DNA from: Xanthomonas sp. DAR 35659
GTDB lineage: Bacteria > Pseudomonadota > Gammaproteobacteria > Xanthomonadales > Xanthomonadaceae
Assembly: GCF_041242975.1 (NCBI RefSeq)
Contig: NZ_CP162488.1
Location: forward strand, 1,540,001-1,604,000
Length of the DNA stretch: 64,000 nucleotides
Direction of reading: 5' to 3'
The notes below the pieces were generated by a model that searched no databases, was not told the DNA's origin, and saw nothing but the letters and a program-made list of their open reading frames with translations. Each line of letters starts with the position of its first letter. Position 1 is the stretch's first letter. The position numbers and the translations under genes are program-made. Positions 44,023 through 54,202 of this stretch are shown here, in pieces.

Positions 44023-47000
44023 GCGCGCTGCGCGATGCGATGAGCCACGCCGCCCTGGGCTGGGTCAAGCCGGAGCTGGACGAGACCCTGCGCCAGGTGC
44101 GCGGCGAAATCGAGTACTTCGTCGAGGACCCGGCCGACACCAGCCGCATGCGCTTCTGCGCCGGCTACCTGCACCAGGTGCAGGGCACCTTGCGCATGGT
44201 CGAGCTGTATGCGCCGGCGATGGTCGCCGAGGAACTGGAACTGCTGGCCACGGCGGTGCAGAACGGGCAGGTCGCCGATCGCGACGAGGCCTGCGCGACG
44301 CTGATGCGCGGCACCGTGCTGCTGCCCGATTACCTGGAACGCCTGCAGGACGGCCATCGCGATATCCCGATCGTGCTGCTGCCACTGCTCAACGAGATCC
44401 GCGCCGCGCGCGGCGAGCCCGGCCTGAGCGAAGGCGCGTTGTTCGCGCTGTCGCCGGACGCGGCCAGTGTCTCCGAGGCCGAACTGGACCATGCGCGCGG
44501 CAGCCTCAGCGGCCGCAACCGCGAGTTGCTCGACACCGTCGGCACCGCGATCAAGGAGGAGCTGCTGCGGGTCAAGGACGCGCTCGACCTGCACCTGCGC
44601 ACCGGCGGCGACGTCGCCGCGTTGCAGACCCAGGTGGACGAACTCGGCAGCGTCGCCGACACCCTCGGCGTGATGGGTCTGGGCGTGGCCCGCGGTGTGG
44701 TGGTGCAGCAGCGCGATGCGCTGCGCAGCATCGTCGAGGGCGAACGCCAGGCCGACGAAGGCTTGTTGCTGGATATCGCCGGCGCGCTGCTGTACGTGGA
44801 TGCCTCGCTCGACGACCAGGTCGCCTATCTCGGCGCCAGTGCCGGCGTGCACGACGATGCCAGCGCCGCCGAGGCGCGGCGCACGGTGGAGGTGCTGGCG
44901 CACGAGGCGATCGCCAACTTCGCCGCCGCGCGCGAGCATTTCGTCGCCTTCATCGAGACCAACTGGGACCACGAACGCCTGGCCGACGTACCGCGCCTGC
45001 TCGGTGACGTCGCCGGTGCGTTGCGCATGCTGGAGTTGCCGCAGCCGGCCGATTACCTGGAAGGCGTGCGCCGCTACGTCGCCACCGAACTGATCGGCAA
45101 GCGGCGCGTGCCCAGCGGCCGCCAGCTCGACACCCTGGCCGATGCGATGGCCAGCCTGGAGTACTACCTGGAGGCGCTGCGCGAGCGCCGCCCGGGCCGC
45201 GAGGAAATCCTCGACATCACCCGCAGCAGCCTGGAGGCGTTGCGCTACTGGCCGTTGCCGAGCGAGACGCCGGCGCCGCAGGGCGTGGTGCCGGAGACGG
45301 CCGCGTTCGCGCCGTCCGCGCCTGTCGCGGTAGGGCTGGCCGCGCCGAGCGAGGCCGCGGCGCCGGTCGCGCTGCCTGCGACCCCGCCGCCGGTGCCGTC
45401 CTGGGACCTGGCGCCGGTCGCGGATACGCCGGTTGTCGCAAGCACGCCGCCGCCACTGCCTGCGCAGACGCCACAGGCGCCGCAATGGACGCTGGACGGT
45501 GGGAACGACCTCGCCGCGGACGCTGGCGACACCGCGCTGGGCGAGGGCAACGGCGCCGACGCGGATGTCGCGCCGCTCGCCGCCGAATCCGATGCCGCCG
45601 ATCGCGAAGACACCATCGTCGTCCCATCCGCCGCTGCCAGTTTCGATCCGGTCGCCGCGGAGCAGGACGCATGGTCGACGAACTCCGAACCGCTGCACAT
45701 CCGGATCGATCCCCTGGCGTTGGAAGGCGATGCGTTTCGCGCCGAGCAGGCCGATGCGGCGCCCACGCACGCCGAGACGCATGACGATGCCGAGCCCGAT
45801 GGCGAGACGGCGGCGCCGGCCGGCTATGGGTTCGACCCGGTGGCCGCCGAGTACGCGACGTTCGAGCCGGGCGCTGGCGGCGCGCATGACGATGCCGCCG
45901 TGGCGCCTGCCGCGGCCGACACCGAAACCGCGGCGCCGGCCGGCTACGGGTTCGACCCGGTAGCCGCCGAGCACGCCGCGTTCGAGCCAACCATTGGCGA
46001 CGTGCACGACGATGCCTCCACGTCGCCTGCCGACGCCGCCGATATCGGCATCGCCACCTGGGACGGCGACACGTTCGACCCGATGGCCGCCGAACCCGTT
46101 GCCGGCGATGCGCACGACGACGCATCCCTGGTCATCGTCGACGAACCGGTCGCCACGCGCGTGGACGCTGCCGACGCCGACGTCCTGGTGATCGAACTGG
46201 AAGACGCGCCGGTCTTCGCCGACGTGCCGCTGAGCGCATCCGACGACGACCACGGCATCGTCTGGAACGACACCCCGGCGACCCTGGTCGATGACGAGGG
46301 CGTTTCGGTCGCCGAGCCGTCGCACGCCGATGAGACGACCGCGCATGGCGTCGCCGACGGCGACACGCCGCCGGTCCGCGCCGGCGTCGAGGAACACGCC
46401 GAGAGCGACGCCGGGCACAGCCCGTTCGTCGATCTGGACTGGCCCGAGCCGATCTCTGCGCCGGAAGCGCCGGTGCCTGGCGTGCACAAGGCCAGCATCC
46501 AGCCGATCGAACTGGACGAGGCGTCGGCGGCCTTCCTCGCCGAACTCGATGCCGCTGCCGCGCAGTTCGACGTGGAGGCCGTGCCCGCCGCGGCCGACCC
46601 CGTCGTCGCCGCGGCCGGCACCCCCCAACCGCAGCCGGTACACGAGGCAGGCGAGCCGAGCGGGACGACCGCGCCAGCCACCCTCGATGGCGGCTTCGTC
46701 GACGATGGCGAGATCGACGCCGACATCCGCGAGGTGTTCCTCGAGGAATTCGACGAGGAACTGGTCAACCTCGGCAACCTGCTGCCGGCATGGCGCGCCG
46801 CGCCCGCGCACATGGAAAGCCTGCGCCCGATCCGCCGCGTGTTCCACACCTTGAAGGGCAGCGGCCGGCTGGTCGGCGCGCGCGTGCTCGGCGAGTTCAG
46901 CTGGAAGATCGAGGGCATGCTCAACCGCGTGCTCGACGGCACCCGCCCCGCCAGCCCGGCTGTGGTGACCATGGTCGAACTGGCCTACGAGGTGTTGCCG

Positions 47001-50000
47001 CAACTCAATGCCGCCTTGCGTGGGCACGGCGCCATCCATGCCGACCTGGACGCGATCCAGGCGATCGCCGAGCGCATCGCCGCGGGCGAGGACGCCTACT
47101 ACTTCGCCGCCGCATCGGCGCCGGCCGCCGCCGCGCCGCGCGCCGGCACGCCGGCCTCGGTGGACAGCGTGCTGCGCGAGATCCTCGAAGCCGAGGTCGC
47201 CACGCACCTGGAGACCGTCCGCGACTGGCTGCAGCATGCGCCGCAGCCGGCCACCGAGGCGCTGCTGCGCGCGCTGCACACGATGAGCGGCGCGTTCGCG
47301 ATGACCGATGTGCCGGAGATCACCGCGGTCACCGGCCCGGCGGAGAGCTACGTCAAACGCCTGCTGGCTGCCGACGCGACGCCCGGCGCCGATGGCGTCG
47401 ATGCGCTCGACGCCGCCGCCGGCGCGATCGCCGCGACCATCGAGGAATTGCAGGCGCCGTCGCCGGTGATTCCGCCGTTCACCGAGTTGGCGCAGCGCCT
47501 GCAGGCGCTGGTCGCCACCTTGCCGGAAGTGCAGTGGCCGGTGGTCGGCCACGACGAGGACGACGAGGACGCGCCGACAGGGTCTGTCGACGCGCCGCTG
47601 GATCCGGCCTTGCTGCAGGCGGTCGAACTCACCGCGGCCGACGACCTGTCCGCGTACCTGGGCGATGCCAGGCATCTGGATGCCGCCGGCACCGACGCGG
47701 CGCACGCGGATAGCGCGTCCGACGCCGCGGCGGCCGACGCGGTTGGCGCTGCCGAGACTGCGGACGCCGTCGAGTTCGGCGAGCCTCTGAACACCGATGC
47801 ACCTGCTGCACAGGTGGATGGCCTCCCGTCGTCGTTCGACGCTGCGCAGTTGCGCGACGACCGCGAAGCCGATGCCGAAGATCGCCTGTCGGCAAGCGCT
47901 GCCGACGAGACCGCGATGGCGCCCGACAGCGATGGCGCTGTGGAACGCGAGGACGCCGCGGAACCCGGCGACACACTCACCACGCCGTCCGCCGACAGCG
48001 ACGATGCGGCGGCCGCGACCGATGCCGAAGAGCAGGCGTTCCTGGCTCAGGAGGGCAAGCTCGACGAACTGACCGTCGAGGCGCCCCTGGCCGACGAACG
48101 CGTGTCCCCGGACAGCGCACTGCCGCCGCCGGAATCCGTGGCCGACGTGCAGGGCGAGATCGCCGACGCCGCGCCTGCGCACGGCGCATCTGGCGAGGGC
48201 GAGGGCGAGGGAGAAGTGCTGCAGGACGCGCACGACGCGGATGCCGGTCAGGATGCACTCGCCGAGCATGCGCACGATCAGGAGCAGGATGCGCAGGGAT
48301 ACGCGTTCAGCACCGACGCCGCGCAGCCGTCCGCGCATTGGCATGGCGCCGAACCGGCGTCGGCGAACGACGATGCCGAGCCGCCGACCGCGGACGACAT
48401 CGCGCCGAACGCGCAGGATGACGCAAACGCCACGGCCGACAGGGGGCCGGACGCCAGTGCCGACGGCGAACGCCACGCCGCGCAAGCCGATCTCGAATCG
48501 CATTCGGCTACTGCCGTCGACGCCGCGCAGCCGCCCGCCGACGTGCTGTCGGATGCTCGCGAAGGCGCCGGCATCGCAGCCGACCAACGGGCCGACGCGG
48601 TGGCCGACGATACCGGCCATCACGCCGCACAGGTGGATGCAGAAGCGCATCCGGCCGATGCCGATGCGTTCGACGCAAGCGACCATCTGACCGCGCCGAA
48701 CGCCGAGGACGAGCCCGTCTCGTTCGACACCGCTGCTGCAACTGCAACGGATAATGCCGAGGCAACGCCTCACATCGAGACCGGCGATGCGTGGCGCGAC
48801 ACTGCCACCGACGCCGAAACCACAGCATCGTCGGATGCGCACGCGCCTTCCGCGGAAGCCACGCACGCCGATCCGGTGGGCGCCGCACACGCTACCGATG
48901 CTGATCCCGTGCATGCAGATGCTGCACATGCCGCGGATGCAGAACCGGCGCATGACGAGGCCACATCTCCTGCGGATGCGGATGCGGATGCCGCACAAGC
49001 TGCGGATGCCGATCCTGCGCATGCAGACGCCGCACACCCGGCGGATGTCGAGCCTGGGCTTGGAGATGCCGCACATCCAGCGGATGCCGGCCTCGACCAC
49101 GCGGACGCCGCACACTCTGCGCATGTCACGTTGGCGGACGAAGACGTCGATGCCGCTGCCACCGAAGCCGCGCCGCAGGCCGACTTCGACCTGGGAGCCG
49201 CAGACGCACCCGCCGACGAGGCGATAGCCCACGACGTCCACCACGTTTCCAGCGAGACCGCGGCCCCGGCCGCGTTCGCCGATCCCGTCCAGCGCGACGC
49301 CAACGCCGACCTGGCCGCCGTCGATATCGGGCCGCTGGATTTCGCCGATCTGGACCGCGAACTCGTCGATATCTTCGTCGAGGAAGGCAAGGACCTGCTC
49401 GACCATTGCGACCGCCTGATCGCAGAGCTGCGCGCCGCGCCGCAGGACCGCGACGCGCTCGCCGGCCTGCAACGCGACCTGCATACGCTCAAGGGCGGCG
49501 CGCGCATGGCCGGGATCAACGCCATCGGCGACCTCGGCCACGGCATCGAGTCGCTGCTGGAAGCGGTGGCCGCCAATCGCACCGAACTCGATTTCGGCGA
49601 CGTGCAGTTGCTCGAACGCGGCTTCGATCGCCTGCACCAACTGCTCACCCTCACCGGCGACCACCGCGCGGTGGCGATGCCGGCCGACCTGATCGGTCGT
49701 TTCGACGCGCGCACCCACGGCCGCAGCGTGCCGACGGAAATCGGTACCGAGGCGCACGAGGACGTCGCCGCCATGATCCAGGCCGTGGTCGACCCGGCCT
49801 CGGTGCCCGCTTCGGCGCCGGCGCCGCTGTCGGCGCCGTTGCCGGTGGACGGTGCCCTCGACGAGGAGTCGATGATCGCGCGGCCGATGCAGGAACAGGT
49901 GCGCGTGCGCGCCGACCTGCTGGACCGCCTGGTCAACCACGCCGGCGAAGTGGCGATCTACCGTTCGCGGCTGGAGCAGCAGCTTGGCGCGTTCCGTGGC

Positions 50001-51698
50001 GCCATGGCCGAACTCGATCGCACCAACGCGCGTCTGCGCGACCAGTTGCGGCGTCTGGACCTGGAGACCGAGGCGCAGATCGTCGCCCGCTACCAGCGCG
50101 AACAGGACCAGGCCGAGCAGAGCTTCGATCCGCTGGAACTGGACCGCTTCTCCACGTTGCAGCAGCTCAGCCGCGCGTTGAACGAATCGGCGGCCGACTT
50201 GGGCGGCCTGCAGGGCGTACTCGACGACCTGGCGCGGCAGTACGACGGCCTGCTGCAGCAGCAGTCGCGCGTCAGCTCCGAACTGCAGGACGGCCTGATG
50301 CGCGCGCGCATGGTGCCGTTCGACGGCCTGGTGCCGCGCCTGCGCCGCGTGGTGCGGCAGGCCGCCAGCGAGACCGGCAAGCAGGTGCATCTGAGCCTGG
50401 AAGGCACCCACGGCGAACTGGACCGCAACGTGCTCGATCGCATGATCGCGCCGCTGGAACACATGCTGCGCAACTCGGTCGCGCATGGCCTGGAAACGCC
50501 GGAACAGCGCCGCGCCGCCGGCAAGCCGGAGGAGGGCAGTATCGCCATCCGCCTGCGCCGCGAAGGCTCGGAAATCGTGCTGGAAGTGGCCGATGACGGT
50601 GCCGGCCTCAACCGCGAGGCGATCCGCCACCGCGCCGAGCAGCGCGGCCTGATCGCGATCGGCGCCGCCCTGTCCGACGAAGAACTGGATTCGCTGATCT
50701 TCGCCCCGGGCTTCAGCACCTACGACCAGGTCAGCCAGCTCGCCGGCCGCGGCGTGGGCATGGACGTGGTGCGCAACGAAGTGCGCCAGCTCGGCGGCTC
50801 GGTGGACATCCACTCGGTGTGGGGCCAGGGCGTCACCTTCACCCTGCGCCTGCCGCAGACGCTGGCGGTGACCCAGGCGGTGTTCGTGCAGATCGGCGAG
50901 ACCACCTTCGCCGTGCCGGTGGCCTCGGTCAGCGGCATCGGCCGCATCAGCCGCGAGCGCTTCGAAGCCGCCGCCGGTGGCTACCACTACAGCGGCGAGG
51001 AATACGCGCTGCACGACCTCGGCTCGCTGGTCGGCCAGGCGCCCGCACGCGCCGAAGGCCAGGCGCAGGTGCCGCTGCTGCTGGTGCGCGCCGGCGACCT
51101 GCGCGCGGCGGTGGCGATCGACCAGGTGCTCGGCAACCGCGAAATCGTGGTCAAGCCGGTCGGCCTGCAGATCGCCTCGGTGCCCGGCATCTACGGCGCC
51201 ACCATCACCGGCGATGGCCGCGTGGTGGTGATCCTCGACGTGGCCCCGCTGGTGCGCCGCTACCTGGCGCAACCGGCGCGGCCGGTGGTGGAGGCAGCGC
51301 CGACCGAACAGCGGCGCGTGCCGCTGGTGATGGTGGTCGACGATTCGCTGACCATGCGCAAGGTCACCGGCCGCGTGCTGGAGCGCCACAACTTCGATGT
51401 GATCGCCGCGCGCGACGGCATCGAAGCGCTGGAGCGCCTGGAAGAGCGCGTCCCCGATCTGATGCTGCTGGATATCGAAATGCCGCGCATGGACGGCTAC
51501 GAACTGGCGACCGCGATGCGCGCCGACCCGCGCTACGCGGCGGTGCCGATCGTGATGATCACCTCGCGCAGTGGCGAGAAGCACCGCCAGCGCGCCTTCG
51601 AGATCGGCGTGCAGCGCTACCTGGGCAAGCCTTACCAAGAGTTGGATCTGATGCGTAACGTGTACGACCTGCTGGGGATCGCCCGTGTTCGTGAGTGA
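44019..51698 (+). CDS. chpA: Giant hybrid chemotaxis kinase ChpA (PilL)
   Basis: A histidine kinase of about 2559 residues that drives the Pil-Chp pathway. The N-terminal 400 residues are FimL/Hpt-like helical. Hpt-type motifs occur at H943 (FHTLKGSGRLVGA), H1087 (HTMSGAFAM, degenerate) and H1822 (HTLKGGARMAGI). Then come a CheA dimerisation region, the HATPase N-box (HMLRNSVAHGLETPEQR, about 2148-2164), a CheW-like domain and a receiver (about 2433-2559, aspartate in LMLLDIEMPRMDGYE). Two long acidic Ala/Asp/His-rich linkers (about 415-905 and 1180-1768) separate the Hpt parts. The ATG at 44019 is preferred to an upstream GTG. The chpB-like gene overlaps its end by 14 bp. Confidence 0.95.
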   Translation: MSALRDAMSHAALGWVKPELDETLRQVRGEIEYFVEDPADTSRMRFCAGYLHQVQGTLRMVELYAPAMVAEELELLATAVQNGQVADRDEACATLMRGTVLLPDYLERLQDGHRDIPIVLLPLLNEIRAARGEPGLSEGALFALSPDAASVSEAELDHARGSLSGRNRELLDTVGTAIKEELLRVKDALDLHLRTGGDVAALQTQVDELGSVADTLGVMGLGVARGVVVQQRDALRSIVEGERQADEGLLLDIAGALLYVDASLDDQVAYLGASAGVHDDASAAEARRTVEVLAHEAIANFAAAREHFVAFIETNWDHERLADVPRLLGDVAGALRMLELPQPADYLEGVRRYVATELIGKRRVPSGRQLDTLADAMASLEYYLEALRERRPGREEILDITRSSLEALRYWPLPSETPAPQGVVPETAAFAPSAPVAVGLAAPSEAAAPVALPATPPPVPSWDLAPVADTPVVASTPPPLPAQTPQAPQWTLDGGNDLAADAGDTALGEGNGADADVAPLAAESDAADREDTIVVPSAAASFDPVAAEQDAWSTNSEPLHIRIDPLALEGDAFRAEQADAAPTHAETHDDAEPDGETAAPAGYGFDPVAAEYATFEPGAGGAHDDAAVAPAAADTETAAPAGYGFDPVAAEHAAFEPTIGDVHDDASTSPADAADIGIATWDGDTFDPMAAEPVAGDAHDDASLVIVDEPVATRVDAADADVLVIELEDAPVFADVPLSASDDDHGIVWNDTPATLVDDEGVSVAEPSHADETTAHGVADGDTPPVRAGVEEHAESDAGHSPFVDLDWPEPISAPEAPVPGVHKASIQPIELDEASAAFLAELDAAAAQFDVEAVPAAADPVVAAAGTPQPQPVHEAGEPSGTTAPATLDGGFVDDGEIDADIREVFLEEFDEELVNLGNLLPAWRAAPAHMESLRPIRRVFHTLKGSGRLVGARVLGEFSWKIEGMLNRVLDGTRPASPAVVTMVELAYEVLPQLNAALRGHGAIHADLDAIQAIAERIAAGEDAYYFAAASAPAAAAPRAGTPASVDSVLREILEAEVATHLETVRDWLQHAPQPATEALLRALHTMSGAFAMTDVPEITAVTGPAESYVKRLLAADATPGADGVDALDAAAGAIAATIEELQAPSPVIPPFTELAQRLQALVATLPEVQWPVVGHDEDDEDAPTGSVDAPLDPALLQAVELTAADDLSAYLGDARHLDAAGTDAAHADSASDAAAADAVGAAETADAVEFGEPLNTDAPAAQVDGLPSSFDAAQLRDDREADAEDRLSASAADETAMAPDSDGAVEREDAAEPGDTLTTPSADSDDAAAATDAEEQAFLAQEGKLDELTVEAPLADERVSPDSALPPPESVADVQGEIADAAPAHGASGEGEGEGEVLQDAHDADAGQDALAEHAHDQEQDAQGYAFSTDAAQPSAHWHGAEPASANDDAEPPTADDIAPNAQDDANATADRGPDASADGERHAAQADLESHSATAVDAAQPPADVLSDAREGAGIAADQRADAVADDTGHHAAQVDAEAHPADADAFDASDHLTAPNAEDEPVSFDTAAATATDNAEATPHIETGDAWRDTATDAETTASSDAHAPSAEATHADPVGAAHATDADPVHADAAHAADAEPAHDEATSPADADADAAQAADADPAHADAAHPADVEPGLGDAAHPADAGLDHADAAHSAHVTLADEDVDAAATEAAPQADFDLGAADAPADEAIAHDVHHVSSETAAPAAFADPVQRDANADLAAVDIGPLDFADLDRELVDIFVEEGKDLLDHCDRLIAELRAAPQDRDALAGLQRDLHTLKGGARMAGINAIGDLGHGIESLLEAVAANRTELDFGDVQLLERGFDRLHQLLTLTGDHRAVAMPADLIGRFDARTHGRSVPTEIGTEAHEDVAAMIQAVVDPASVPASAPAPLSAPLPVDGALDEESMIARPMQEQVRVRADLLDRLVNHAGEVAIYRSRLEQQLGAFRGAMAELDRTNARLRDQLRRLDLETEAQIVARYQREQDQAEQSFDPLELDRFSTLQQLSRALNESAADLGGLQGVLDDLARQYDGLLQQQSRVSSELQDGLMRARMVPFDGLVPRLRRVVRQAASETGKQVHLSLEGTHGELDRNVLDRMIAPLEHMLRNSVAHGLETPEQRRAAGKPEEGSIAIRLRREGSEIVLEVADDGAGLNREAIRHRAEQRGLIAIGAALSDEELDSLIFAPGFSTYDQVSQLAGRGVGMDVVRNEVRQLGGSVDIHSVWGQGVTFTLRLPQTLAVTQAVFVQIGETTFAVPVASVSGIGRISRERFEAAAGGYHYSGEEYALHDLGSLVGQAPARAEGQAQVPLLLVRAGDLRAAVAIDQVLGNREIVVKPVGLQIASVPGIYGATITGDGRVVVILDVAPLVRRYLAQPARPVVEAAPTEQRRVPLVMVVDDSLTMRKVTGRVLERHNFDVIAARDGIEALERLEERVPDLMLLDIEMPRMDGYELATAMRADPRYAAVPIVMITSRSGEKHRQRAFEIGVQRYLGKPYQELDLMRNVYDLLGIARVRE

Positions 51699-53046
51699 CG
51701 GCGAAGCCGGCGGCACCCCGGTCGCGCTGCTGGCGCGCCCCGGCCAGGCGCGAGAGCGCCTGCGCGAGGCCCTGCACCTGGCCGGCGCGGCGATCGTGCT
51801 CGAGGACGACCCGGGCGCGATCGACGCGCAGACCCTGGCCGACGCCGCGCCCGGCGCGGTGCTGATCGCGCTGGAGCCGGCGATCGAGGATGCGCTGGAG
51901 CGGCTGGATGCCGCACTCGACCTGCCCGGCGTCACCGTGATCTTCGACGAGGCCGAGCTGGCCGCGCGCCGCGAGGGCTGGGAGACGCAGCGGTGGGCGC
52001 GGCACCTGGCCGCCAAGCTGCAAGGCCACCAGGACGTGCTGCCGCCCGGGCGCGAGACCGACACCGGCCTGCACCCCGAACCGGGCCTGCCGGCCACCCC
52101 GGCGCAATTGCACGACGGCGCGCCGATCGGCTTCCACGTGGAGGAAGCGGCCAGCTTCGCCAGCACCGTGCCGGGCGACAGCTTCTATGCCTGGCAACCG
52201 CCGGCCGATGCCGCGCCCGGATTCGAGGACCTGCAGTTCGCACGCGACGAAGCCGCCGCCGGCGCTGCGCGATCGCAGGTTGCGGTGACCGAGCCCGCGC
52301 CGGACACCGCTGCGGCATCCAGTGCCACGCCAGCCAGCACGCCACCGCCGCTGCCGGCCAGCGCCTGGTCGCTGGTGGACGACGACGCGGCGTTGGTCGT
52401 GCAGGCGCGCGCGCCGCTGAACCAGATGCAGATTTCCACCGAAGGCCTGTCGCTGGTCGCGCTCGACGGCGACGATGCCGCCGCCATCGATGCACCTGCG
52501 GCCGCGGCATCCGTCGCCGCACAGGGCGCGGTCCTGGTCATGGCCGGCATCGGCGGCCCCGATGCCATTCGTCGCCTGCTCGCCGCCTTGCCGCCTGACT
52601 TCCCGCAGCCGCTGCTGGTGCAGTTGCGCCTGGACGGCGGCCGCTACGGCAACCTGGTCAAGCAGATCGCGCGGGTGTCCACCTTGCCCGTTCTGCTGGC
52701 CGAAGCCGGCGAACCGGTGAGCGCCGGCAACGTCTACATCCTGCCCGACGATGTCGGCGTGCGCGGCCATGACGGCGCCGGCCTGCGCTTCGTCGCCCAG
52801 GACGCCGGCACGGCGGTGGTGGGCGGATTGCCGGCCGCTCACAGCGCCGTGCTGCTGCTCAGCGGCAGCGACCCGCAGCAGGTCGACGACGTACTGGCCC
52901 TGGCCGCGCAAGGTGCCTGGGTCGCCGGCCAGACCGGCGACGGCTGCTACGACCCGGCCGCCGCCGTGCAACTGATCGGCCGCGGCCATCCCGGCGGCGA
53001 CCCGTTGCAACTGGCGCAAGCCTTGTCCGCGCGATGGGGCGGCTGA
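51685..53046 (+). CDS. CheB-like protein with lost catalytic residues (ChpB position)
   Basis: A 453-residue protein at the chpB position. The N-terminal 100 residues look like a degenerate receiver, residues 100-280 are a low-complexity linker, and the C-terminal part (about 285-450) has the CheB methylesterase layout: VLVMAGIGGPDAIRRLLAAL, LLVQLRLDGG, AGNVYILPDDVGV and VLLLSGSDPQQVDDVLALAA. Against CheB, the catalytic Ser of GAS(T/A)GG is replaced (AGIGG), the His of QHMP is replaced (QLRL) and the Asp of GMGNDG is not at its place. So it is probably not an active esterase, and may be a scaffold. GTG at 51685 overlaps chpA; a GTG at 51691 is an alternative. Confidence 0.8.
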   Translation: MFVSDGEAGGTPVALLARPGQARERLREALHLAGAAIVLEDDPGAIDAQTLADAAPGAVLIALEPAIEDALERLDAALDLPGVTVIFDEAELAARREGWETQRWARHLAAKLQGHQDVLPPGRETDTGLHPEPGLPATPAQLHDGAPIGFHVEEAASFASTVPGDSFYAWQPPADAAPGFEDLQFARDEAAAGAARSQVAVTEPAPDTAAASSATPASTPPPLPASAWSLVDDDAALVVQARAPLNQMQISTEGLSLVALDGDDAAAIDAPAAAASVAAQGAVLVMAGIGGPDAIRRLLAALPPDFPQPLLVQLRLDGGRYGNLVKQIARVSTLPVLLAEAGEPVSAGNVYILPDDVGVRGHDGAGLRFVAQDAGTAVVGGLPAAHSAVLLLSGSDPQQVDDVLALAAQGAWVAGQTGDGCYDPAAAVQLIGRGHPGGDPLQLAQALSARWGG

Positions 53047-53091
53047 GCCGTCACGTTCGCGTTTTCTCCGATTTCAGGATGACGTAAATCC

Positions 53092-53568
53092 ATGAGCAGC
53101 TACGCCAGCAACGACGAACTCCGCGGAGTCCTGATCCAGGCCGGCAGCGAGCGCGCACTGCTTCCCAACGCCACCGTCGCCGAAGTGATGTCGCGCGTCC
53201 CGGTCGAACCGTTGCCCGACGCCCCGCACTGGCTGCTCGGCCAGGTCGCCTGGTATGGCTGGAAGGTCCCGCTGCTCTCCTTCGCCCGCTTGACCGGCCT
53301 TGGCAGCGAGACCGTGGCCGCCAACAACAAGATCGTCGTGCTGAAAGCGCTGGGTGGTAATCCCGACCTGCCGTACTTCGCCTTGCTGACTCAGTCCTTC
53401 CCTCAGTTGATCTCGGTTCCGCGCGATGGTTTGCTCGCCGACGCCTCCGAGGAAACCTTGCCGGCCGGTGTACACATGCGCGTGTTGCTGGGCGAGCAGA
53501 GCGCGTTGCTGCCGGATATGGAGGCGATCGAAGGGATGATTGCGGAGCGGTTTTCGGCGGTCGGTTAG
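53092..53568 (+). CDS. chpC: CheW-like adaptor ChpC
   Basis: A 158-residue CheW-domain protein, the last gene of the pil-chp operon, which links additional input to ChpA. Domain features: RALLPNATVAEVMSRVPVEP, WLLGQVAWYGWKVPLLSF and the late VLLGEQSALLPDMEAIEGMI. ATG at 53092, 45 bp after the CheB-like gene. In Pseudomonas ChpC is needed for some twitching chemoresponses; a matching role is inferred. Confidence 0.9.
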   Translation: MSSYASNDELRGVLIQAGSERALLPNATVAEVMSRVPVEPLPDAPHWLLGQVAWYGWKVPLLSFARLTGLGSETVAANNKIVVLKALGGNPDLPYFALLTQSFPQLISVPRDGLLADASEETLPAGVHMRVLLGEQSALLPDMEAIEGMIAERFSAVG

Positions 53569-53577
53569 TTCTGCCCC

Positions 53578-53591
53578 CCGTCTTTCGACGG
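53578..53591 (+). terminator. Weak terminator-like hairpin after chpC
   Basis: CCGTC (53578-53582), a TTTC loop and GACGG (53587-53591) form a 5-bp stem 10 bp after the chpC stop, followed by TCTTCCGCTT. The T run is poor, so an intrinsic terminator is only possible. Confidence 0.3.
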
Positions 53592-53722
53592 TCTTCCGCT
53601 TGACTGCGGATTGCAACCGTCCTGGTCGATGCTATGTATGCCTCAGCGAAATGGGCCGCGTCCGATTGCCAACGGCTGTTGCGTGGTCTAGCATCTGACT
53701 CAACGATGACAAGGATGGTCAT

Positions 53723-54106
53723 ATGCGCAACGTGCGTTTCCCGTTTGCGGTAAGTGCTGTCAACTTGCAGGCGCAGCCACATGGGCTTGGCGACAAGCTG
53801 CTGGGGCGACCAGCGATACAGAACCAGATCGCCACGTACGCTCTGAAACAGAGTACTGCCCTCTACGAGCCTGGGCTTGCGGCCTTAGGCGCTACGACAC
53901 TGCCAATAGCGTTTGCCCGAGAGGCTGGCAGTGTACGCAGACCCGTTCTAGCCCAGCCCTTCATTCGACAGGGTGAACGTACTTCGTCCGAGTCGATGTG
54001 CAATACGGTGGACGTTCACACTGTCACCGAGCTGGAACTGCAGAAACGCGCGTTCATCGGAACTCGTGATGACTGTCGTGCTTTTTCAAGCCTACACCCT
54101 GTGTAA
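53723..54106 (+). CDS. Doubtful small hypothetical gene
   Basis: A 127-residue frame starting MRNVRFPFAVSAVNLQAQP with AAGGA at about 7 bp upstream of the ATG. It has no signal peptide, no membrane span and no recognised motif; three of its residues are cysteines or CxxN-like pairs without pattern. It lies upstream of the RHS gene in DNA of lower GC content. It may be a remnant of transferred DNA or not a gene at all. Confidence 0.3.
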   Translation: MRNVRFPFAVSAVNLQAQPHGLGDKLLGRPAIQNQIATYALKQSTALYEPGLAALGATTLPIAFAREAGSVRRPVLAQPFIRQGERTSSESMCNTVDVHTVTELELQKRAFIGTRDDCRAFSSLHPV

Positions 54107-54202
54107 TCGCAGGTGTCGCACTTTAAAACTGAGCCTAAGGAATAGGTTCCGTATTTTCATTCGCTTCTGGCGTTATGTGCTTATCTGGAAAGGAGAGCAG
54201 GG

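Larger units (their letters stand above)
53569..54202. other. Junction between core genome and accessory island
   Basis: About 630 bp from the chpC stop to the RHS gene. GC content falls within it. It carries a weak terminator-like hairpin (53578-53591), one doubtful small frame (53723-54106) and the RHS ribosome site (AAAGGAGAG) at its end. No tRNA, integrase or attachment site was recognised. Confidence 0.5.

Noticed and set aside
43956..52166. An 8.2-kb open frame on the minus strand opposite chpA
   Set aside because: It is a shadow of the GC-rich codon use of chpA; the translation has no domain, and the plus strand has clear kinase motifs.
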